From positions 1 to 31,362 of the forward strand of contig JADHZB010001568.1 of the NCBI GenBank assembly GCA_015657535.1: DNA of 31,362 nt, given 5' to 3'. Of this stretch, positions 20,542-29,733 are shown in pieces (positions within the stretch are counted from its first letter, which is position 1; the number at the start of each line of letters is the position of its first letter). Below the pieces are notes generated by a model. The model saw only the letters and a list, made by a program, of their open reading frames with translations, was not told the DNA's origin and ran no database searches. This stretch comes from Nephromyces sp. MM_2019. Its lineage: Eukaryota > Apicomplexa > Aconoidasida > Nephromycida. The translations under genes and the position numbers were made by a program.

Positions 20542-23500
20542 CTATTTGCTTGTGTGTTTGTGTGTGTGTGTGTGTGTATCTATTTGCTTGTGTGTTTGTG
20601 TGTGTGTGTGTATCTATTTGCTTGTGTGTGTGTGTTTGTGTGTGTGTATCTATTTGCTTGTGTGTGTGTGTTTGTGTGTGTTTATCTATTTGCTTGTGTG
20701 TGTGTGTGTGATATCAAACGTAAGCAAAATTTCCCTCCGACTGCTTTTGATTCATTCTAACCGCCACTTCTCCCCCGGCTTATTCGCATCAAGTCCCTCA
20801 GTGAAATCATTGGCGCTAAATAACAAGTAAACAGCACACTAAAGCTTTACTATCACTGGAACTCCGGGGCGAATCAAATCGCTAACAAAAGCTAAATATA
20901 TATATACACACATACACTATACAGATGATCTTCCTGTTAATATTGAGATAAATACATACGAAATATTGAGATAACCTTGCTGCAAGAGTGAAGTAGACGA
21001 TACACACACACTATAACCCCCAAAAATCTGCAACACACTCTTCATATCTGCCCATTCTTCTATACTAACAGATCGCATATCGCCATCAGCGGTAAACACC
21101 AGAGCTTCCATTCCATCATCAGTGTATGTTGCGCCCTCTGCTTGACAGACTTGCACTAAACGCTTTGTTAACTGAGAAAATGTAGGAATGAGGTTATTTC
21201 GTGTGTGTGCCTTCCTCTTCTTCTCACGTTTATTAGCTTTTAATTTCTGTTTTTCGGTGAAAATTATGTTTTCTCCATCTTCTTCAACCGTAATGAATGG
21301 CAGCTATTACCGTAGTCTACAAAGGCTTTTATAGCATAATTATTCACTCAGAGAAGACACCACAAAACGCCACACTAAAACAATACAGAAACTATTAAAA
21401 TGATATACAAAGAAACAAAAGCTAAAGAACAGGAGGGCAGAAAATGCTTAAGGCACATGAAAAGTTTGTGCAAAAAAAAAACCAATAGACAGAGGCTGAC
21501 ACACATAGAGAGGCACACCAACACACACACGCCAAAACACATCGAGTCACATCGGCATAAAACAACAGACAGATATACACGGCGGCACACATCAACCCAC
21601 AAAGAGACAAACCAACACACTGGAACACACACCAAGTGTAAAACCTCGTTTCTGACTGAGCCTGCACACCAGTTTAATATCCTAATCATACACTACATCC
21701 ACCAACAATCAGCAACCAAAACTGTCTCTACTGCTTCTCCAACTGCATATTACTATACACGCTAAAACTGTATACAAAAATCAAAATATACATAACCAAA
21801 GCGAAGAGGCTAAATCCAATCACACATACCCCCTTTTCTTTGCAAAAATTAAAGATCTGCTGGTTGCTATTTCATCTACTCACTAACCTGTTCATCAGAA
21901 AGCTTAGAAAACCTGATAATGGCACATCTACTTTGAATTGGCTCGATAACTTTACTGGACTGATTGCAAGCTAAGGCAAATCGTGTGGTATCAGAAAATT
22001 GCTCCATTATCCTACGAAGCGACTGAAAGCAGAGTACGAAAAAGTCCAAGAAATTGTGGGAAGAAAAAAGAGAACGAGGAAGAGGAGCAGGAAGGAGAAG
22101 TGAAAAAAGAAGATCTTGAGGAAAAGCAGGAAGAAGAGGAAGAAGCAGAAAACAAAATGACGAAAAGAGACTAAAAATAATAGGAAGTACAGGATTTCCA
22201 GGTGGAAGAAGCACAGAATGAAGCAGAATAAAAAGAGAAGGAATAAGCACCAGGTAAAGAAATTTTTACTAGAAATCGATGAAGCAGCTATTATGCTGAA
22301 GATGAACAAGTCAAAAAAAGCGTAGATAAGTAGCTTCGAAGCACCGAAAAAACAGAAATCCAAGAAATTGAAATCAAATCAAATATCTCAATGAAGTTAC
22401 ACATTATTGCGTACTTAACGAAAAAAAACGCTGATTTTTAGGAAATTTGCAAACAAAAAAAACCTTAAAAGGCATGTCTTATACCATGAAGATAGCTTAA
22501 AGCGACAAAATACCTCGCTACATTACTCTACCGACAGAAACAAAAAATCATCAAAACACCTAAAGTTTAATACAAATTGTAGCTCAAATTTCAAAGACCC
22601 AAATTGATGAAAGCATCAACACACACAAAATACCTTAAAAAATTAACAAAACGCATACAAATCGAGCAAAGCACGTTCCTCAGATGAGTATATAAACACA
22701 CGCTTCAATGGTCAAGCAGCAATTCAAGCGAAACTGAGCAAAAACGCCCACACATTTACTACAAAACGAATTTAATAACATGTGAATACATCGCTTCACA
22801 CACAGGAAGGGCACACACAACTTTTCTAAACCCGAGAATTCTGTACAATCAAGCCCACAAAAACATTCAAAAAAATTGGCAATAAAAATACCTAGTGCGT
22901 GAGCATGAGCAGGAGTGTAAGTGGAAGTGTGTGTTAGCTTGTCTCTGCAAGCGTATGGGTGAGAGTATGTGAGAGAGTTTGTGTGAGCATGTGTAGGAAT
23001 GTTTATTTGATTATGGTTCGCCAACCAAAAAGACACATACACACACACTCTAGCTTTCATTCCAGCAAAAACGACCCCCTCTTATCCTACTTGCTGAGCA
23101 GCCTCGGTCATTGAGTCAACTTCATCAAGGATAACAAGCTTATGTTTACCAGGAGGAAGAGTGGCAACCTCTTTAGCAAAGCCTTTAATCTTCTCTCTGA
23201 CAACCTCGATCCCTCTGTAGTCGCAGATAAAATTACACACACAACACACAGTAAGGACTGCTAGGGATGAGTGCAAGGGAATTTGAGTGGAAAAAATGAG
23301 CAAAACACATGCTTTCTTGCTTATTATCTTTAAAAAGCTAAAGACATGCCCCAAAAGCATCAAAAGACAGAGTGTAGGGAGAAACATCAATTTTGGGGGG
23401 AGAAACATCCACGTCACCCAGAAAAACCCGCTTTGCATAGAAACATCCAAATCACGTAGAACCACACACCTTTCTATCTCCCAGGAAACTAGATTTTAAC

Positions 23501-24107
23501 GCTTGTATACTTCAAAAAAAAACTTATCGCACACACAGCCAAGAAACCACAATATTCGTAAATCTCACCGATCATCCGAAGCATTCAACTCCATAGTATA
23601 TTTCTTGGCTTTGTCTCCCAGCATGGCTCGTGCTACACACAACACACACGTAGTTTTACCCGTCCCTGGGGGGCCCTAGAGAGAAGCAAAAATGATATTA
23701 AAAAAAGGAGTATCATGTAAGGGGATCAAAAAACCTGAAAACTATAAATGAAGAAGTTGAGTTAAAATCAGGCTATACAGAAGCAAAAAGCAAGTCATAA
23801 AACACAATGAAAATCAATCAAACTGGCTAAAAGAGCTGCTTGTGCTACAAGCACAATCCTTGCAAGAGCCTGCAATCATCATGCATGTAAAAACATGATC
23901 AATGAAGCAAAAAAAAGCTTTGAAAAAAAAATTCGCAAAACCAACCGCCAGCATTAAATTAGGCATGTTGCCTTCTTTAGCAACAACTTGCATCCTCTTT
24001 ATAACTTCCTCATTTCCCACAACATCGTCTAGTACTAGCGGACGATACTTTTCCATCCAAATAGCATGCTCAGAAGCATGCGGACTGTCTTCGCCTTGAG
24101 TATCCAT
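17088..24107 (-). CDS. RFC2: Replication factor C small subunit, RFC2 type (yeast Rfc4), 10 exons, complete
   Basis: Exons on the minus strand: 24107-23946, 23675-23569, 23214-23091, 22022-21888, 21171-21070, 20341-20276, 19635-19564, 18661-18604, 17935-17841 and 17150-17088 (stop TGA). All phases agree and give 327 residues, the usual size of RFC small subunits. RFC loads the PCNA clamp at primer-template junctions in the nucleus. Landmarks: [16 protein letters not shown] (19-34); Walker [10 protein letters not shown] (55-63); MELNASDDR; Walker [16 protein letters not shown] sensor 1; IEPIQSRCA with the SRC arginine finger (162-164); [54 protein letters not shown]; and the C-terminal collar [27 protein letters not shown] and [10 protein letters not shown] favour RFC2 over RFC4/RFC5. 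Walker B reads DEVD where DEAD is usual. ATG 24107 is chosen because the frame further upstream starts only at an acceptor-like TTTTACAG, suggesting a 5' UTR intron. Weakest donors: exon 1 (GTTGGT) and exon 8 (GTGTGT). Confidence 0.95.
18449..18474. repeat. Inverted repeat, 10-bp arms
   Basis: GTATACATAT and its reverse complement ATATGTATAC are separated by 6 bases, inside RFC2 intron 8, just before a (CA)n run at 18482-18506. It is probably a by-product of the CA/TA-rich sequence. Confidence 0.6.
18936..19104. repeat. CA microsatellite broken by an assembly gap (N at 18993-19089)
   Basis: (CA)n with AAATACACA interruptions runs into 97 unknown bases and resumes as (AC)n. It lies in RFC2 intron 7 (18662-19563), so no exon is lost: exons 7 and 8 join in phase. 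The true repeat length is unknown. The Cys/Val and Thr/His frames are artefacts. Confidence 0.97.
19906..19936. repeat. (GAA)n trinucleotide repeat, about 10 units
   Basis: A pure GAA run on the plus strand (TTC on the transcribed sense) inside RFC2 intron 6 (19636-20275), about 270 bp upstream in sense of the exon 7 acceptor. Intronic GAA/TTC runs can form triplexes. Confidence 0.92.
20364..20712. repeat. Intronic TG minisatellite with TATCTATTTGCTTGTGTG units
   Basis: About 350 bp of (TG)n lie in RFC2 intron 5 (20342-21069). The first half has GGGTG and TTTGTG interruptions. The second half has five copies of TATCTATTTGCTTGTGTG starting at 20539, 20577, 20611, 20647 and 20683 (spacing 34-38). 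In the transcript this is a CA array ending about 22 nt before the exon 6 acceptor. The Cys/Val open frames are artefacts. Confidence 0.96.
22035..22260 (-). other. Long pyrimidine tract (sense) upstream of RFC2 exon 4
   Basis: The plus strand is almost purely A/G (GAAGAGGAGCAGGAAGGAG and similar). In the sense of the gene it is a CT-rich run of about 220 nt ending at the acceptor CTGCTTTCAG (22023). Lys/Glu-rich (plus) and Phe/Leu-rich (minus) open frames here are translations of this tract, not genes. Confidence 0.75.
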
Positions 24108-24284
24108 AGAATCAAATGGAAATGAAACAGCGGCAAACAGCCCTGGCACTGTAAAAGGGAAGGAGAAAACATCAAAATCAACTAAAAGCTGGAAAAAATA
24201 CTCGTATTATGTGAGGTACCAAGCAAGAGAAAAAAGAAATTAAAAGCATAACGTGGTTTACTTTGTTTCTAATTTTCTTTATAA

Positions 24285-24461
24285 ATGCGACAACGAGAAG
24301 GCGCCAGAGCAGCAGCAAAGGATGATGGGTCAAAAACAGCAGACTACGTGATAAGAGTCTGCCAAATTTCCAATAAAAAAAAGGGCAAAGAAGCTCAAAA
24401 AAAGAGTTTCAAAGGCGAAATAAGTGAAAATATTATTTGTCCGCAGAAAAGACAAACGTGA
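24285..24461 (+). other. Small ATG-started open frame divergent from RFC2, unproven
   Basis: ATG 24285 to TGA 24461 encodes 58 residues beginning MRQREGARAAAKDDGSK, then Lys-rich. It begins about 180 bp from the RFC2 start on the opposite strand, so it could be a short protein, a first exon, or part of the RFC2 5' UTR/promoter region. I recognise no family; chance is the simplest explanation. Confidence 0.18.
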
Positions 24462-25419
24462 AGATGGGATCCAGACTCAAAAAGCAAGTTCGGGGCCCGC
24501 CCAAGCACTCACCAGTCAAAAAGTCTGCCAACAATGCAAAGAAAGTGCCGTGAGGGAAAATGATTGGCTAGGATGTGTTACATTCAATGAGGGGAACATT
24601 CATTGACTGTGATGTCTTATATCCTTCTATCTAAAGTTATTCTTTTCATGAATACGACCACAAAAAATCTCCCACATGGAAAAAAAAGACTAAGGGGTTA
24701 TCAGATGAAGAAGAAGAAAACCCAGAGTGAACACAAGCTAAATCGAAGGAAATACCAGAGAAATACACGTAATACCACGTTGAAAACTTAGTAAAACCGA
24801 CTACTCACAGCGCCACGCAGTAGATTTAGATAAAAAGTTATGAAAGGGAACCTCTAGACACCCGTTTTATAATCAAAATACAAGGATTGACGAACAAGTT
24901 TTTCACGAAGGATTCTCTGGCCTAGGTGAAAAAGAGGATTTTCGTTTAAAAACGCCAAAGTACGCTACGAACAGGAAATATACAGCTTTTACAACAATTT
25001 TCCGGCAAAAAGGGATCAAATTTTCAGAGCGTAGCTCAGTGAGCTTCTTATTGGAGCTAGAAATCGACTTGCTTCTCAATAGGAATGGTGTGAGTTCACG
25101 AGGGTGCTATGCGCGTGTGTGTGTGTGTGTGTGTATGCGTGCTTCTGTGTGCGTTTCTGTGCTTGCGTTCGTATTATCCGTAGCATGCATAGGGATATTA
25201 CAGTAAAACAAGTTTTGAATTCGCAAAATGTAAAGCAGAAAGAAATCGCCAAAACGTGAAAAATCAACTCCGAAGAGGTAATTTTTGGTGATAGAAAAAG
25301 TGTAGAAGTAAATCAAGAGAGTCACATTTTCGGGTTCTGAACATATTACAGCTATGTAACACTCCTGTGAGTGCACCATGATTTCGTCGATCCTTTATCT
25401 CCGCAGCACTGAGAGAGGT

Positions 25420-25660
25420 AGGAAGTAGTCGCAGAAGCAGGAAAAACTAAAAAGCTGAATAAACACAAACTATTTTAAAATAGATTCAGCCTAGATAAAA
25501 AGATAATCTCGCAGAAATAGGAAAAATACGGAAGCTGCACAAGGCGAACTACGTTAAAGTAGATCAAACCCATATCCAAAGATAATCTCGCATATACTGG
25601 AAGAAGATGGAAGCTACAGAATGCAAATTAGCTTTAAACTGCTTTAGAGTAGATTCGTCG
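25420..25660. repeat. Diverged tandem triplication, unit about 77 bp
   Basis: Three units share the order: AGTAGTCGCAG / GATAATCTCGCAG / GATAATCTCGCATA; then AGCAGGAAAAA / ATAGGAAAAATA / ACTGGAAGAAGA; AAGCTG / AAGCTGC / AAGCTAC; and TTTTAAAATAGAT / GTTAAAGTAGAT / TTTAGAGTAGAT. A stray GAAGATAATCTCAG at about 25927 may be a remnant of another unit. No coding. Confidence 0.75.
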
Positions 25661-26012
25661 TGCCCCTTTGCTTATTGAACTGACAGCGATAAGTATTTTT
25701 GCAAATGGATGCATCTTTGTATTGCTAGTGGGCACGCTACTTTGTTTATCACGCGCCCATAGTTTGCGAATTAGCTACAGGTCAGCGGAGAGATGACCCC
25801 AGAGGCAGCCTGCTTGACTGGCTTCATTGTGCCTATATTGATAATGCCGTCAAATACAAACAAAGTAATGGTTTATGTCTGTGATTTTTCTACTCGCGAT
25901 AGGACCGTTAAAAGCACGTCAAAATGGAAGATAATCTCAGTAAACTTTCGGAAATTATTTCACTGAGTGTAAGAAAACTGGTAACTACAATGGTAGCATG
26001 CAGAGGAACTGT

Positions 26013-26154
26013 CTTACATACTTTTCATGCGTTTTTAGCGAGTACAAAAGTAATCGCAAGTTGAGCACCAAAAAAGGATTCGGCTTACATATCTTTTATG
26101 CTTTTCTAACTAGCACAAAAATTAGTCACAACCTTTAATACAGAAAACAGCAAA
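26013..26154. repeat. Diverged tandem duplication, period 71 bp
   Basis: CTTACATACTTTTCATGCG at 26013 is repeated as CTTACATATCTTTTATGC at 26084. The downstream parts match too (GAGTACAAAAGTAATCGCAA versus TAGCACAAAAATTAGTCACA). The period is not a multiple of three; no coding. Confidence 0.72.
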
Positions 26155-27760
26155 GAGTGACACACACAATAACGAAGTTAAGGCGCGCGTGCAGCTTTGG
26201 GTCATTTTTTTTAAGAAAGAACCAATTTCATCTCGTAAGGCAGCTAGTAAGGCTTCGCCCAGGGAAAGCTACTGTTACCCACCTCTTGCTACTCTTTGCT
26301 TGATTGCTGATGAGAGTCTAGATGCTTGTAAAGCAAGTTTCAGGGTTGTGCCTGCTTTGAAATGTAGTCAGTCTGCTATTGTTGTGCAATAACTTTATGT
26401 AGAATAATTGCTGCACTAGTAGATGAGGAGAAATCAAGAAAGTAAAGTTCTAAATACAAAGTACGTTGCTTGTATCGCATTAACCCCCCCTTGTACTGCA
26501 GACTAAAGATTCTATCCATGGGGGACGAAGGGTAAGTGTATGCATGAATGCGCTTGGCTTGAATTGGTGGGTTTGCAGTGTAATTTCCCTCAAATAAGCA
26601 TAGTCATTTGTTTGCAGTTTTAATTAGGAGCTCAGAGCGGAGGATTATAGGTGGCAACACTATCCCTGTAAACTCATAAACATGGAGCAGAACCGTTCGT
26701 TTAGATGCCACTACCGCAAAAGTTCTAACTATGCTTCCTGCCCGACCGAGTAAACTCGAGGGAAAACTTCAGCGTCACCCAAGAGTTTCAGCGTTGATCT
26801 TCTTTGCTTATAAAACTTTCTTCAAACAAGGTTGTATAAACTTGGATAACTATAAATTGTACGGAAGAAATATTGGTTATTCTTCTTTTGAACTCACAAT
26901 TTTATTTAAATAGAATATAATAAGCGAGTTTTCAAAATATTTCCTGAAGAGAAAGTCGTCATAAAAGAGAATAATTTTCAAGGTGCCCATGAACGTACCA
27001 GCAGCCCTCGAAAACAGAGTTATACCCGCCGTTTACTTTTAGAAGCTGGTAAACCAAGTTTATGCAACAGTATAAAGGCTGCTGCATATTCCACGGAATG
27101 AGGATTGACGACCAAGTTTGCTAGAAACTCTCCCATGCGCAATCTAAGGCCATTCAAATACGAATGACAGAACCTGGCTAATTGGCATAGCACAATAAGG
27201 CAATAATCGTCAGTGCTTCAAATACTCGTAGCTACAACCCTACCTGTAACTACAACTTAACCTCTGGCACACTTGGGACCTTCACGCTCATGTACAGAGA
27301 GTAAAAAAAGTGGTCCTCTACTCTCCATATGTAAGTATTTCAGAATATTATGCAGCTTGGTTGAATCTCCCCTGCACAATGTGATGAGTGGACCAAAACG
27401 GCTGCTTGGTGCCCACACGCAAAAGCTTAGAATTACATCTCGAAAACGGTAGTTCCCTGATTGCATGCAGCTATTTAGAGCCGTGACGTAGGGTGAATGC
27501 AAGGTGGCGCAACGCCGAGCAAAACTGTGCCTTCAGCAACCGCTAGTCGTGCTAAAAGAGAACTAGCAGTTGCTAGATGGTAATACAATCATCAGTGCAT
27601 TGAAAGAATGACAAAAAAAACGGTAACCGTCAAATTCAAAGCTTGGGTCCCCACCCTCATAGCCACGACCGATCCCTTCATGACAAAGGAACGGGCAGCC
27701 ACCAATTTCGATCCATAAAAGACCATAAGCCAAAAGCAACAAGTCCATGTGTTAACGCTG

Positions 27761-27893
27761 CTTTAACCCATCTTCACAGCTCCAAACCAAATTCACGACT
27801 TTAAGCCAATTCCATGGCTTCAAGCCACTCTCACGACTTTAACCTAACTTCACGTCTTTATGCCACCTTCGCAACCTTAACCCAACTTCACGG
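27761..27893. repeat. Minisatellite of seven 19-bp units without length change
   Basis: Seven consecutive units each exactly 19 bp, consensus CTTTAACCCAACTTCACGG. Units differ by several substitutions (for example CTTCAAGCCACTCTCACGA and CTTTATGCCACCTTCGCAA) but none has an indel. CC at unit positions 8-9 is nearly fixed and the CAC near the end is mostly kept. Intergenic. Confidence 0.9.
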
Positions 27894-28837
27894 CAAGTAC
27901 ATGCACTTCCTCAAAGACTGCGCGGTGCTTAAAACATAAAAGCAGCGATCACGCTGTGACATTGCAGTTAAAACCGCAAAAATTCTGCTTTCACTAGTCG
28001 TCCGCCTCATGTACGGGGTATATGCTGAGACCAACAAAGAAAATGCTTACAACAGAAACCAACCCCCGAAAACAGCTCGAGGCAACCAGCGCACAACCGC
28101 AGAGCTAAATCCATTATACAAAGGGGGACAAGCAGATTTTTTGCTATGAAGCGGCCGTACTATCATGCCAATAACAACTCCCAACACAACCAACTCAAGT
28201 ACACATTAGGTGCCACGAAACCAGAATACAATGTCAAACTATGCATGCGTATACAATGCAAAATATTGAGTCGCTGACATATAGTTTGCAAGTACACGCT
28301 GAAAGGCAGAGACAATTCCTCCCCTAAACAGCTCGACACAAGTTTACTTAGGTTCAAACGCACAATAAGCATTTGCAGTAGTCACGGAGTTTTTTCTCGC
28401 CTTATTGATGTATGGGTAGATTCACCTAGCGGTCTTAGCATCAAACCCAAAGATGAGAATGCATGCAAGCCTCCAAAAAGCTCTTTTATTCCATTTCAGC
28501 GTTATCGTTTTCTGCTCATTAAAACACTTTCTACTCCGAACCCAAAGCACAACACCATAAGCCCTCAAAGGGTATCACGCATCTAGCCCAAATGAATTAC
28601 TAAAGGTTCAGTCATGGATAAAAAGGAGCCTATATATATATGCAGGCAAACACGCAGCAGCACATACAGGCGTGTACCATCTCACACATCGGAGTACGTA
28701 TATAGATCATGACACCCATAAGCACACAAAGAAATACCCGTATATATAAACGAAACCGCAAAAATTGAGTAAGACGCATAACACAGGAGGCAAAAGATAC
28801 ACATCGTGCACAAACTGGTTTTGCCAAATTAGAGTTC

Positions 28838-29152
28838 ATGACAGCTTTTCAGGCACCGCACACAGAAGTTCTTCTACAAGAGTCGAACGTCTTTCCAGAT
28901 TCAGCGCGTATTTCCGAGCGCTGGCATACGTACATGCCAATAGGAGAAAGGGTGTGCATATGCGCAAGACTACGCCATTGCAACAGTGTGTGCACACACT
29001 GTTCTACAATATGCCTGCATGCTTGCATGAACCTCGGAACGCCTTGGCAAAATTGTTGGATTACAAGATACACAAAAGACACGGTGGACAATAAATCACT
29101 CGCAGCTAATTGTGACCCGATTTCCATCTCCAGGAAGTCCGCGTATAGCTAA
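28838..29152. other. Both-strand open block, possible unrecognised exon
   Basis: Richer in GC than its surroundings. Two plus frames (28765-29094 and 28838-29152, the latter from ATG) and one minus frame (29127-28849, from ATG, MEIGSQLAASDLLSTVSFVY) stay open together over about 250 bp. At most one can be real. The minus peptide is Cys/Leu/Val-rich with a hydrophobic segment. No family recognised; no clear splice partners. Confidence 0.2.
28982..29003. repeat. Perfect 22-bp palindrome
   Basis: AACAGTGTGTG is followed immediately by its exact reverse complement CACACACTGTT, with no spacer. It can form a short cruciform or bind a dimeric protein. It sits inside the both-strand open block. Confidence 0.85.
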
Positions 29153-29733
29153 TCAAGTAAGCGCTTCAGCTTAGGAGTTCGCCATCTATTTCCCATATTT
29201 ACATTCTTCATATACATCATATCAAAATGAGTACATTGACATGTATATCTCATGAAGCTTTCATCCCAATCTCACATCAATATTATGAGCTACTCAAAAC
29301 AGAAAGCTGAGGTTATACTAAATTGATACGAAGTCCACATAAGTTTTTTAAAGTGCCGAAGGATGAATAACATGTAATCCTCACATGAAAGCTCAACTAC
29401 GCTACAACGATTCAGCTAGGGGGTATGGAATGATTTATGCATAGGTAAGACATACATCTACCGCGACTCATCCAGAAAAGTGAGTCTTTGAGATAATTCC
29501 TCAGCTTTGAAAATTCCAGAAAATACAACAGTGTAACCTTCCCAATACATACAACTTCTTCTACGGAATTTCTATACTTACAACATCAAGATATCATACT
29601 GGTACATCCCTCTATATACATATACGCACACATACATAAACAGGTACCAGCATAACAAAATTCCTAAAATTTCCACTAATAAAATGCGCACTGAAGAAAA
29701 AAACTACCCACAACATCCGCTGAAACCAGACCC

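Larger units (their letters stand above)
24462..29733. other. Gene-poor stretch with several short tandem arrays
   Basis: No gene recognised in about 5.3 kb. It holds a (TG)n run at 25114-25134, the tandem arrays at 25420, 26013 and 27761, a perfect palindrome at 28982, and a both-strand open block at 28838-29152, all listed separately. Short open frames such as 26189-26392 (plus) and 27257-27502 (minus) lack splice context and family resemblance. A tRNA-like GTAGCTCAGTGAG at about 25032 lacks a B box. Confidence 0.45.

Noticed and set aside
22007..22363. Phe/Leu-rich minus frame and Glu/Lys-rich plus frame
   Set aside because: Both read the purine/pyrimidine tract of RFC2 intron 3.
23946..24149. 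RFC2 start upstream of the chosen ATG
   Set aside because: The frame upstream has no ATG before an acceptor-like TTTTACAG; family N-termini are short and fit ATG at 24107.
25028..25100. tRNA-like A box GTAGCTCAGTGAG
   Set aside because: No B box (GGTTCRANNCC) at the right distance and no acceptor stem.
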